Shown piece after piece: positions 14,467 through 22,079 of a stretch of DNA of 25,414 nt. The notes beneath the pieces were generated by a model that did no database searches, was not told the DNA's origin, and saw only the letters and a program-made list of their open reading frames with translations. The stretch is from Deltaproteobacteria bacterium. GTDB taxonomy: Bacteria; Desulfobacterota; DSM-4660; Desulfatiglandales; Desulfatiglandaceae. The position numbers and the translations under genes are program-made. The stretch is taken from the NCBI GenBank assembly GCA_018644785.1, contig JABGPV010000036.1, positions 1-25,414 of the forward strand, read 5' to 3'. Each line of letters begins with the position of its first letter. The first letter of the stretch is position 1.

Positions 14467-15768
14467 ATGACCGGAAATATAGGAATAGAACCGATTGAAC
14501 AACAAGATCGAAACCTCGGCGGGATGGATTTCTTCCTTCTCTGGGCCGGGGCCGCCGTGTCGCTGGCAGAAATCTGGGCCGGGGGCCTTCTCATCCCAAT
14601 GGGTCTTGCCACCGGCTTCCTGGTGATCCTTCTGGGGCACTTCATCGGGAATATACCCATGGCCTTGGGTGGGGTCATCGGAAGCAAAACCGGCCTCCCC
14701 ACCATGGTGGTGGTGAGGCCCTCCTTCGGGATTCGCGGGTCCTACTTTGCCACGGTTCTCAACCTGGTGCAACTGGTGGGGTGGACCGGTGTCATGCTGT
14801 GGATCGGTGGACAGGCGGCTCAGGCGGTTTGGCCCATGCCTTCCCTGGGGTTTCGAGGCTGGGTCCTGGTGGCCGGTATCGCTACCACCCTCTGGGCACT
14901 GCTGGGGCGACGTTACTGGAAATGGCTCCAGCGGGTCGCCGTGACCGCTCTGATCTGCCTCTGCTGCATCATGACCTATGTGGTGCTTCATGAATACGGT
15001 CTGGGCCGTCTTATGGCAGTGCCTCCCCAGGGAGGGATGCCCTTCATGGTGGGCCTGGACCTGGTCATTGCCATGCCCATTAGCTGGCTTCCGCTGGTGT
15101 GTGACTATTCGCGGTACAGTAAAGGCACGGGGCCCGCTTTCTGGGGAACCTGGGCAGGCTATTTCATCTTCAGCTCCTGGATGTACGCCATCGGTCTGGC
15201 AGCGGCCCTGGCGACCCAATCCCCCACACCGGAAAGCATGGTGCTGGAACTGATGGTGGGTCTGGGCCTTGCGGCACCCGCCATGATCATCGTCCTTTTT
15301 TCCACTTTTACCACCACGTTTCTGGACATCTACTCCACGGCGGTATCGGCCCTCAACATCTGGCCCCGTATGGGCGAGAGGCGGGGGAGTCTGATGTGCG
15401 GGGTGTTGGGGACGTTGCTGGCGCTTATGTTTCCGGCCATGGCCTACGAGGGCTTTCTGCTCTTTATCGGTTCGGTATTCTGTCCCCTTTTCGGGGTGGT
15501 TCTGGCGGACTATTTTTTCTTCAGGCGTAGAAGATACTTCGAAGCCGGCACGGACTCCATCAAGGCCTATTGGTACATGGGGGGCTTCAATCCATGGGCC
15601 TTCGTGGCCTGGGCCGCAGGATTCGGATTCTATCATTTCCTGCAGCAGCAGACGGCCTGGGGGTCCTCCATCCCGAGCCTTCTGGCTGCGGGGCTCCTCT
15701 ATCTGATCCTCATGGGCCTTTTCCAGGGACGGTCCCCGGCCCCGGGCAGGGAACAGAAAGGTCTCTAA
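14467..15768 (+). CDS. cytX: NCS1-family hydroxymethylpyrimidine transporter CytX
   Basis: Inner-membrane permease of 433 residues and about 12 helices, of the nucleobase:cation symporter-1 family. It begins with the family block MDFFLLWAGAAVSLAEIWAGGLLIPMGLATG, continues with GxxxG-rich helices such as GLPTMVVVRPSFGIRGSYFAT, and has the typical PLVCDYSRYSKG near residue 210. NCS1 proteins under TPP riboswitches and next to thiD are predicted hydroxymethylpyrimidine (HMP) importers named CytX. I start it at ATG 14467, because GGAGGGG lies 6 bases before it. The upstream GTG at 14440 in the same frame lies inside the terminator hairpin. The stop overlaps the thiW start (TAATG). The gene is clearly richer in G+C than prfB and the genes before it. 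Confidence 0.92.
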   Translation: MTGNIGIEPIEQQDRNLGGMDFFLLWAGAAVSLAEIWAGGLLIPMGLATGFLVILLGHFIGNIPMALGGVIGSKTGLPTMVVVRPSFGIRGSYFATVLNLVQLVGWTGVMLWIGGQAAQAVWPMPSLGFRGWVLVAGIATTLWALLGRRYWKWLQRVAVTALICLCCIMTYVVLHEYGLGRLMAVPPQGGMPFMVGLDLVIAMPISWLPLVCDYSRYSKGTGPAFWGTWAGYFIFSSWMYAIGLAAALATQSPTPESMVLELMVGLGLAAPAMIIVLFSTFTTTFLDIYSTAVSALNIWPRMGERRGSLMCGVLGTLLALMFPAMAYEGFLLFIGSVFCPLFGVVLADYFFFRRRRYFEAGTDSIKAYWYMGGFNPWAFVAWAAGFGFYHFLQQQTAWGSSIPSLLAAGLLYLILMGLFQGRSPAPGREQKGL

Positions 15769-16250
15769 TGAAAACGAAAAAGGTGGCCCTTGCCGTGATA
15801 CTGGCAGCGATTTCCGTGGCCCTCTCCCCCATCTTTATTCCCGTGGGCATTGCCAAGTGTTTTCCGGCCCAGCATATGGTGAATATTCTGGCTGCGGTGA
15901 TGTTGGGGCCCCTGTACGCGGTGATCATCGCCGCAGTGGCCGCCATCCTCCGCAATATCCTGGGGCTCGGCACCCTCCTGGCTTTTCCCGGGGGAATGAT
16001 CGGGGCGCTCCTTGCGGGGCTGGCCTACAAGGCTTTTCGGAACATCTATTGGGCCGGAGCCGGAGAGGTGGTGGGAACCGGGCTCCTGGGGGCCCTTGCA
16101 AGCGCCTGGATCGTGGCCCCCCTGTTCATGGGCAAGTCCATGGCCATGGCCACCCTGATCATCGCCTTCAGCGTCAGTACTCTGGGCGGTACGGTCTTCG
16201 GCATCATGGCCCTTCATCTGCTCAGAAAGGCCGGGCTCTGGAAACCGTGA
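15768..16250 (+). CDS. thiW: ECF transporter substrate-binding (S) component ThiW
   Basis: Small membrane protein of 160 residues with about five or six helices, the usual size of an energy-coupling-factor S component. The family block VGIAKCFPAQHMVNILAAVMLGPLYAVIIAA, then ILRNILGLGTLLAFPGGMIGALLAGLAYK, is typical of ThiW, predicted from comparative genomics to take up the thiazole moiety of thiamine. Its ATG shares a base with the cytX stop. Its own stop overlaps the GTG start of the ATPase gene, so translation is probably coupled. ThiW is often found next to thiM (thiazole kinase), but no thiM is seen here. The substrate is therefore not certain: thiazole by family, pyrimidine by context. 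Confidence 0.88.
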   Translation: MKTKKVALAVILAAISVALSPIFIPVGIAKCFPAQHMVNILAAVMLGPLYAVIIAAVAAILRNILGLGTLLAFPGGMIGALLAGLAYKAFRNIYWAGAGEVVGTGLLGALASAWIVAPLFMGKSMAMATLIIAFSVSTLGGTVFGIMALHLLRKAGLWKP

Positions 16251-17800
16251 TCCGCCTCGCCGATATACGCTACCAATATCCGGACTCAAATGGGGAATGG
16301 GCGCTTCAAGGCATTGACCTTACCGTGGACAAAGGGGAGTATTTGCTGCTTTGCGGCGGGAGCGGATCGGGAAAATCGACCCTGGGGTACCTTTTAAACG
16401 GCCTTATCCCCCATTTTTTCGGCGGAACCCTTCGTGGCCGGGTTTCCATCCTGGGCAGGGACACGGCGGATCTCACCGTTGAGGACCTGTTTTCAACGGT
16501 GGGTCTGGTGTTTCAAAATACGGACGCCCAGCTCTTCAACAGCAGCGTGGAAAACGAGATTGCCTTTGGCCTGGAAAGCCTGGGGCGGCAGGCCTCGGAG
16601 ATCGAGAGCGAGATCCGGCGCACCGCGGCGGCTGTGGGCATCGGGCATCTGCTGGATCGTTCACCCACGGCCCTTTCCGGTGGGGAGAAGCGGCTGGTGG
16701 CCATTGCGTCGGTCCTCTCTTTGGCGCCTCCGATCCTGGTTTTGGACGAACCCCTGGCCCACCTGGACTGGCAAGGGGCGGAACGGGTCCGAAAAATTCT
16801 TTGCCGCCTTCACCGGCAGGGCGCCACCGTGGTGGTTATTGAGCAGCGGGTGGAGGCCATGCTCACCGATGCCACCCGTTGCGTGGTTATGGACCGGGGT
16901 AGCCTCCTCTTTGACGGGTCCCCAAGCGCGTCGGGCCCGGTGCTCCGGGACCGGCATCTGGTGCCCCGCTATCCCGCCAAGCCCGGGCCAAAACCGGCGC
17001 ACAAACAGGCATCCAAACCGGCGCACCCGGAATCGGAACCCCTGCTCCGGGTACGGAATATCCGCTATGAAATGGACCACAAACCCATCCTTCATGATGT
17101 GTCCCTCCGAGTGAAGGCCGGGGAAATCCTCGCGGTGGTGGGGCCCAACGGGTCGGGCAAGACCACCCTGGTCCGGCACTTCAACGGTCTCCTTCGCCCC
17201 CGGGGGGGAGATGTGGTCTTCATGGGGAAGAAGATCGGGAGGGCGGGGCCGTCGGACATGGCCGGCCGGATCGGCATATCCTTTCAGAATCCCAACGATC
17301 AGTTTTTCAAAAACAGTGTGGCGGATGAACTCAACATCGGGTTGAAGCTGTCGCCGGAGGGGGCTGAGGGACGGCTCGGGGAGTTGTGCATCCATTTTCA
17401 CCTCAACGAACTTCTGGGCCGGTCCCCCTACCGCCTCAGCGAGGGGCAGAAGAAGCGGGTGTCCGTGGCCTCCATCCTGGCCATGGGGCCAAAGCTGTTG
17501 GTCCTGGATGAACCCACGGTGGGGCAGGACGGCCGTTCTCTGGAGTCCCTGGCCGGGCTACTCCTCTCCCTCGGGGAAAAGGGGGTTAGCATCGTGGTGG
17601 TGACCCACGACCTGGAATTCGCCCTTGCCGCGGCAAGCCGATGGGTGGTGGTGCACGAGGGCCGGGTGGTGGGCACGGGCGCCCCCCGGGAACTGGCCCG
17701 GGATGAATCCCTGATGCGCATGGGGGCCCTTTATCCCATGGGCCGCGTTCTTGGGGAGGGGTGGACGGAGAGGGGAGGGTCCGGGGATCATGGGCATTAG
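16247..17800 (+). CDS. Fused double ATP-binding protein of an ECF transporter (EcfA-EcfA')
   Basis: Cytoplasmic ATPase of 517 residues with two complete ABC cassettes in tandem, a YkoD-like layout that powers uptake with the EcfT and S proteins on either side. Cassette 1 (about 1-240): Walker A GGSGSGKST (Lys43), Q-loop VFQNTDAQLF, signature LSGGEKRLV, Walker B ILVLDEPLAHLD. Cassette 2 (about 265-505): Walker A GPNGSGKTT, Q-loop SFQNPNDQFF, signature LSEGQKKRV, Walker B LLVLDEPTVGQD and VTHDLE. The linker is rich in KPAHK-type repeats. In cassette 1 the switch histidine is replaced by Gln200 (VVVIEQRVE). I take the GTG at 16247 as start, overlapping the thiW stop as GTGA. The frame is open further 5' within thiW, but the fold begins here. 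Confidence 0.93.
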   Translation: MIRLADIRYQYPDSNGEWALQGIDLTVDKGEYLLLCGGSGSGKSTLGYLLNGLIPHFFGGTLRGRVSILGRDTADLTVEDLFSTVGLVFQNTDAQLFNSSVENEIAFGLESLGRQASEIESEIRRTAAAVGIGHLLDRSPTALSGGEKRLVAIASVLSLAPPILVLDEPLAHLDWQGAERVRKILCRLHRQGATVVVIEQRVEAMLTDATRCVVMDRGSLLFDGSPSASGPVLRDRHLVPRYPAKPGPKPAHKQASKPAHPESEPLLRVRNIRYEMDHKPILHDVSLRVKAGEILAVVGPNGSGKTTLVRHFNGLLRPRGGDVVFMGKKIGRAGPSDMAGRIGISFQNPNDQFFKNSVADELNIGLKLSPEGAEGRLGELCIHFHLNELLGRSPYRLSEGQKKRVSVASILAMGPKLLVLDEPTVGQDGRSLESLAGLLLSLGEKGVSIVVVTHDLEFALAAASRWVVVHEGRVVGTGAPRELARDESLMRMGALYPMGRVLGEGWTERGGSGDHGH

Positions 17801-18488
17801 ACAGCCCAATTTCAGGTGGAAACTGGACCCAAGGACAAGACTGGCCTTGGGCGCCCTGGGGATTGTCGCCGTTCTCATGACCGGGAAGACCGTGCCCTTG
17901 GCTGTGGCTCTGGGGCTCCTGTGCGCGGGCCTCCTTCTGTTCAGGATGGCAAGACCGTGGATTCGTTCCCTTAAAATGCTGCTGCCCCTGGTGGGCTTGG
18001 TCTTTGTCATCTCCATCATCTCCTTTGACGCGGACGCCGCCCTCATGCTTTCCCTGCGGCTGCTCAATCTTCTCACCCTCTCCTTTCTTTTTTTTCATGG
18101 CATGGATCCCGAGGACTTGGGCCAGAGTCTGAGGCAGACGGGCGTTCCCTATGAATTCTGCTTTATTCTCACCACCTCGCTCCGGTACGTCCCTTTCATG
18201 GGGACAAGGATTCGCCGCATCGTGGATGCCCAACGTTCCAGGGGCATCGATCTTCGGCCCAGGCTTCGAAACGCGCCCCACTTCGCGGCCCTGTTTATGC
18301 CGCTTCTGGTGCAGTCATTCGTTCTGTCGGAGCAGCTGGCCATGGCCATGGAATCCAGGGGGTTTGCGCGAAAGGGACGGACCCTTCGCAGGGTGTATCG
18401 AATCTCTTTGCGAGAATACTGGGCAATGGGGCTTGCACTGGGGCTTCTTGTGGTATATGGGGTATGGGGAAAGGGATTGTGGGGGTAG
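17790..18488 (+). CDS. ecfT: ECF transporter transmembrane component EcfT
   Basis: Membrane coupling protein of 232 residues that links the ATPase to the S component. Several hydrophobic helices lie between residues 17 and 100 and a last one at about 207-227. The cytoplasmic coupling helices carry the two family motifs of the A/S-R-G type: [10 protein letters not shown] and [12 protein letters not shown]. It begins at the ATG at 17790, 11 bases inside the end of the ATPase gene. GGAGGG at 17773-17778 is the likely ribosome site, and thiD follows after 60 bases. With ThiW and the double ATPase it makes a complete dedicated (group I) ECF transporter. Confidence 0.92.
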   Translation: MGIRQPNFRWKLDPRTRLALGALGIVAVLMTGKTVPLAVALGLLCAGLLLFRMARPWIRSLKMLLPLVGLVFVISIISFDADAALMLSLRLLNLLTLSFLFFHGMDPEDLGQSLRQTGVPYEFCFILTTSLRYVPFMGTRIRRIVDAQRSRGIDLRPRLRNAPHFAALFMPLLVQSFVLSEQLAMAMESRGFARKGRTLRRVYRISLREYWAMGLALGLLVVYGVWGKGLWG

Positions 18489-18548
18489 CGGTGTGCGGTT
18501 TGGCGTTTACGGTTCCCCGCTTTTTTGCTAAAATATGGGAGGGTGAGG

Positions 18549-19364
18549 ATGAAGCGGATATTGACTATCGCCGGTTCCGATTCCGGGGGCGGCGCGGGGA
18601 TACAGGCGGATTTGAAGACCATCACCGTTCTGGGAGGGTACGGCATGAGTGCGGTTACAGCCCTGACGGCCCAGAATACCCTGGGGGTCCAGGGGGTGCA
18701 CCCGGTGCCGGTGGAATTCATCCGGAAGCAGATGACGTCGGTGCTGTCGGACTATGGGGCCGACGGGGCCAAAACAGGCATGCTTGCCACCCCGGAGATC
18801 GTGGTGGGGGTGGCGGAGCAGTTGAAGAAATACCCTATAGCGGGGTTGGTGGTGGATCCGGTCATGGTGGCCAAGGGGGGGGATGTGCTTTTGTCCCGGG
18901 AGGCCCGGGTCAGCGTAAAGGAGGTGCTTCTGCCCCTGGCCCATGTGGTTACCCCCAATCTTCCCGAGGCCTCGGATCTGTGCGGTTTCCCTGTAGAGGA
19001 TCTTAAGGCCATGGAGGCGGCTGCCAGGGAGATCCATCGCTTTGGCGCCCCTTATGTCTTGGTCAAGGGGGGACACCTGAAGGGGGATGCCGTGGACCTG
19101 CTCTTTGACGGAAAAGATGTTCAGACCTTTACGTCTCCGCGCCTCAGCAACCGGAACACCCATGGCACCGGTTGCACCTTCTCGGCGGCCCTGGCAACCC
19201 TGCTGGCCCAGGGATGCACGGTGCCGGAAGCGGTGGGGAAGGCAAAAGAGTTCATTACCCGGGCCATCGCCCTGGGGCTGGACTTTGGGGCCGGGCACGG
19301 TCCCACCAACCACTATGCCCACGTGCTTCATTGCATAGGAAAGGGGAATGACCCATGGCGTTAA
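18549..19364 (+). CDS. thiD: Hydroxymethylpyrimidine / phosphomethylpyrimidine kinase ThiD
   Basis: Cytoplasmic ribokinase-like kinase of 271 residues that phosphorylates HMP to HMP-P and then HMP-PP, the pyrimidine precursor of thiamine phosphate. Motifs are [18 protein letters not shown] at the N-terminus, [27 protein letters not shown], and the catalytic/anion-hole block [14 protein letters not shown]. The length is normal, and no ThiE domain is fused to it. GGGAGGGTGAGG directly before the ATG at 18549 is a strong ribosome site and decides the start over the weak codon at 18525. As the last thiamine gene of the riboswitch operon it would trap HMP imported by CytX. Its 3' end overlaps the start of the glutamate decarboxylase gene. 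Confidence 0.96.
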   Translation: MKRILTIAGSDSGGGAGIQADLKTITVLGGYGMSAVTALTAQNTLGVQGVHPVPVEFIRKQMTSVLSDYGADGAKTGMLATPEIVVGVAEQLKKYPIAGLVVDPVMVAKGGDVLLSREARVSVKEVLLPLAHVVTPNLPEASDLCGFPVEDLKAMEAAAREIHRFGAPYVLVKGGHLKGDAVDLLFDGKDVQTFTSPRLSNRNTHGTGCTFSAALATLLAQGCTVPEAVGKAKEFITRAIALGLDFGAGHGPTNHYAHVLHCIGKGNDPWR

Positions 19365-20746
19365 ATGATAATGATACGGCAAAAGGGAGTATCCTGGATG
19401 ATGTGTATGCATCGACGGATCTTTCAGCGAGAATGCCGAAATACAGGTTTCCCGAAGTTGAGCGCAACCCTCGCCATGTCTATCAGGCGGTACATGATGA
19501 GTTGATGCTGGATGGCAATTCGCGTCAGAATCTGGCAACTTTCTGCTCCACATGGATTGAGCCGGAGGTCCACCGGCTCATGGACGAGTGCATCGACAAG
19601 AACATGATCGACAAAGATGAATATCCACAGACCGCTGAGGTGGAGTCGCGCTGTGTGCACATGCTGGCGGATCTGTGGCACGCACCTGATGCGAAAAACA
19701 CCATGGGATGCTCCACCACCGGCTCCAGCGAGGCGGCCATGCTGGGCGGGATGGCCATGAAACGGCGGTGGCGGGAGAAGATGCGTGCTCAAGGAAAAGC
19801 AGTGGATAAGCCCAATATGATATGCGGTCCCGTGCAGATCTGCTGGCATAAGTTTGCGCGTTATTGGGATGTGGAACTGCGGGAGATCCCCATGGAGGGG
19901 AGCCGGTTGATCATGACCCCGGAGGAGGTGATCAAGCGCTGCGATGAAAACACCATCGGTGTGGTTCCCACCCTGGGCGTCACCTTTACCTGCCAGTATG
20001 AGCCGGTGAAAGCTGTGGCCCATGCGCTGGACACGTTTCAAAAAGATACGGGTCTGGATATTCCCATCCATGTGGACGGCGCCAGCGGGGCTTTTTTGGC
20101 GCCTTTTGCGGATCCCGGTCTGTTGTGGGATTTTCGTGTACCGCGCGTCAAATCCATTAATGCTTCCGGGCACAAGTTCGGCCTGGCGCCCCTGGGAGTG
20201 GGATGGGTGGTCTGGCGGGAGAGCAGCGATTTGCCGGAAGATCTGATTTTTAGGGTCAACTATCTGGGGGGTAATATGGCGACGTTTGCGCTGAACTTTT
20301 CAAGACCCGGGGGACAGGTTGTTGCTCAGTACTACAACTTTCTGCGATTGGGAAAAGAAGGCTACCGCAAAATTCACCAGGCGTGCTATCATACCGCCGC
20401 CTATATGGCTGATGAGATCCGAAAAATGGGGCCGTTCAACGTGATCTACGACGGCCGGGGTGGGATTCCGGCCCTCTGCTGGTCCTTGAAGGATGATATC
20501 AATTCGGGATTCACCCTTTACGATCTTGCAGACCGGTTGAGAAGCAGAGGTTGGCAGGTGCCGGCCTACTCCATGCCCGCCAACCGGGAGGACCTGGTGA
20601 TTCAGCGTGTCCTGGTGCGACACGGTGTCAGCCGGGATCTCGGTGACCTGCTGTTAAGCGATATGCAGCGTTCCGTTGATTATTTTGAGAAGAACCCGGT
20701 CAGTACGCCTCTCACCGAGGAAACTGCCGGGGGTTATAAACACTGA
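19355..20746 (+). CDS. gadB: Glutamate decarboxylase (PLP-dependent)
   Basis: Cytoplasmic group II decarboxylase of 463 residues that converts glutamate to GABA and CO2 and consumes a proton. The length and long shared blocks match E. coli GadA/GadB: NDELxLDGN-type start ([19 protein letters not shown]), [51 protein letters not shown], and the PLP lysine Lys274 in [15 protein letters not shown]. The protein ends in Lys-His, so the C-terminal His used for pH-dependent closing in E. coli GadB seems kept. The ATG at 19355 lies inside the last codons of thiD (10-base overlap), with AAAGGGGAA upstream, so translation is probably coupled. No gadC-type antiporter is in the window. Two unrelated-looking genes (cupin, MBL fold) follow closely. 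Confidence 0.96.
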   Translation: MALNDNDTAKGSILDDVYASTDLSARMPKYRFPEVERNPRHVYQAVHDELMLDGNSRQNLATFCSTWIEPEVHRLMDECIDKNMIDKDEYPQTAEVESRCVHMLADLWHAPDAKNTMGCSTTGSSEAAMLGGMAMKRRWREKMRAQGKAVDKPNMICGPVQICWHKFARYWDVELREIPMEGSRLIMTPEEVIKRCDENTIGVVPTLGVTFTCQYEPVKAVAHALDTFQKDTGLDIPIHVDGASGAFLAPFADPGLLWDFRVPRVKSINASGHKFGLAPLGVGWVVWRESSDLPEDLIFRVNYLGGNMATFALNFSRPGGQVVAQYYNFLRLGKEGYRKIHQACYHTAAYMADEIRKMGPFNVIYDGRGGIPALCWSLKDDINSGFTLYDLADRLRSRGWQVPAYSMPANREDLVIQRVLVRHGVSRDLGDLLLSDMQRSVDYFEKNPVSTPLTEETAGGYKH

Positions 20747-20761
20747 TGAGGAGGTAACATA

Positions 20762-21166
20762 ATGATTGTTCAAAATTTCAAAGACTGCGAGAGTATAAAA
20801 ATTGACAAATTCCCCTACCGGGGAAAGGTCCATGAAGTGAAGGGCGTCAGCGTGCGCTGGTTGAGCAAATGTGGCGAGGATGATATGGGTACGCCCGAAT
20901 ACGGCCTGCGCCACTTTACAACCGAACCGGGAGGGGAAATTCCCGTACACAACCATTTTTATCATCAGACCATGTACATCCTCACCGGACATTTTGAATG
21001 CTGGCAGTTTGACCGGGAAACCAATGAGCAGGTTTTCAGCAAAATCGTCGGGCCGGGAGACGCTATCTATATTCCCAGCATGGAACCTCATGGCATGAAA
21101 AATCTGTCCGATACCGAGCCCGCCACATTTCTGTGTTGTATCGCCAATGTTTATGAGGATGAGTGA
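20762..21166 (+). CDS. Single-domain cupin protein
   Basis: Small soluble cupin of 134 residues. Motif 1 is GGEIPVHNHFYHQTMYILTG with His63 and His65; Gln69 stands where the third ligand (Glu) is usual. Motif 2 is GPGDAIYIPSMEPHGMKN with His110. A metal ion bound by three His is therefore likely, but the enzyme or sensor function cannot be named. A strong GAGGAGGT ribosome site lies before the ATG, and the gene begins 15 bases after the glutamate decarboxylase stop, which suggests co-transcription. It has no DNA-binding domain, so it is not a typical AraC-type regulator. Confidence 0.88.
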   Translation: MIVQNFKDCESIKIDKFPYRGKVHEVKGVSVRWLSKCGEDDMGTPEYGLRHFTTEPGGEIPVHNHFYHQTMYILTGHFECWQFDRETNEQVFSKIVGPGDAIYIPSMEPHGMKNLSDTEPATFLCCIANVYEDE

Positions 21167-21190
21167 GTTTTCCTCGGACATTAGAAAATT

Positions 21191-22006
21191 ATGAGATGGG
21201 TCAAAACCTGTAAATTTGGAGATGTGAAAGGGGTTGAACTGGGCTGGTCCCCTATAGGCTATCCCATGATGACGGTCTATCTTTATATGGTGGATGACCT
21301 CATGATTGATACCGGTCTGCGGCACATGCAGCGGGAAGTGATAAACATCGCGGGGGCCGGTAAGATTCAAAAGGTCGTTTTGACCCATCACCATGAAGAT
21401 CACAGCGGAAATGCCGCGGCTCTCAAGGATATTTTGGGTATTTCCGTTTATGGACACCCGTTGACGGTTTCAAAAATGAAAGGGGATTTCAGTATCCTTC
21501 CCTACCAGCATTACATGTGGGGCAAAACCATCCCCCTCGAAATGGCGGCCGTCCCGGAACTGATGGAAACGACGAATTTCAGGCTTAGGGCCATTCACAC
21601 ACCCGGACACTCCAGGGATCACGTGGTTTACTTTGAAGCGAACCGAGGCATTATTTTCTCGGGCGATCTGTATCTTTCAGACAGAATCAAATACTTCAGG
21701 GCGGACGAGATGATCTCGGACCAGATCAAATCCCTGAAAAAAATCCTGTGCTTTGATTTTGACACTGTTTTATGCAACCATCATCCAAAACCCACAAAAG
21801 GAAAGCAACGGATCGCCAAAAAGCTCCAGTTTTTGGAAGATCTTTACGGCGGCATCCGGAGAATCTGGGATAAAGGGTGCGAAGAAAATCGAATATTTCG
21901 TGAACTGGGGCTGAAAGAGCAGTATTTTATCAAGTGGTTCTGCTTTGGAAATGTGAGCATGCGAAATGTGGTGCGTTCAGCCGTCCGATCATTTGAGTCT
22001 TCTTAA
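21191..22006 (+). CDS. MBL-fold metallo-hydrolase
   Basis: Soluble protein of 271 residues with a metallo-beta-lactamase fold. The metal-binding pattern is complete: THHHEDHSGN (His66, His68, Asp70, His71), TPGHSRDH (His140), FSGDLYLS (Asp159) and CNHHPK (His197). The C-terminal 70 residues are mostly helical and basic. The layout is that of the general glyoxalase-II-like group, acting on a thioester, lactone or similar ester, and the substrate is unknown. It starts 24 bases after the cupin stop, with no clear ribosome site, and is probably the last gene of the run. The next gene is convergent, 73 bases away. I see no strong terminator between them. Confidence 0.88.
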   Translation: MRWVKTCKFGDVKGVELGWSPIGYPMMTVYLYMVDDLMIDTGLRHMQREVINIAGAGKIQKVVLTHHHEDHSGNAAALKDILGISVYGHPLTVSKMKGDFSILPYQHYMWGKTIPLEMAAVPELMETTNFRLRAIHTPGHSRDHVVYFEANRGIIFSGDLYLSDRIKYFRADEMISDQIKSLKKILCFDFDTVLCNHHPKPTKGKQRIAKKLQFLEDLYGGIRRIWDKGCEENRIFRELGLKEQYFIKWFCFGNVSMRNVVRSAVRSFESS

Positions 22007-22079
22007 AAACAGCCTTTCGCCTACCATTTTCTGTTCTCTGTGGGGGAAATACATGGGAACGTTCAAGTGAAAACTTGGG

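Noticed and set aside
14218..15636. Long open frame of 472 codons on the minus strand across cytX
   Set aside because: It is antisense to the well-supported CytX gene and riboswitch, is very rich in His, Gly, Pro and Gln as expected for a shadow of G+C-rich coding DNA, and has no recognisable domain.
18528..19553. Open frame of 341 codons on the minus strand across thiD and gad
   Set aside because: It is the antisense shadow of thiD and the gad start, with composition bias (His, Gln, Gly) and no motif.
22007..22079. Terminator between the MBL gene and the convergent kinase
   Set aside because: No convincing stem followed by a T-run was found in either direction.
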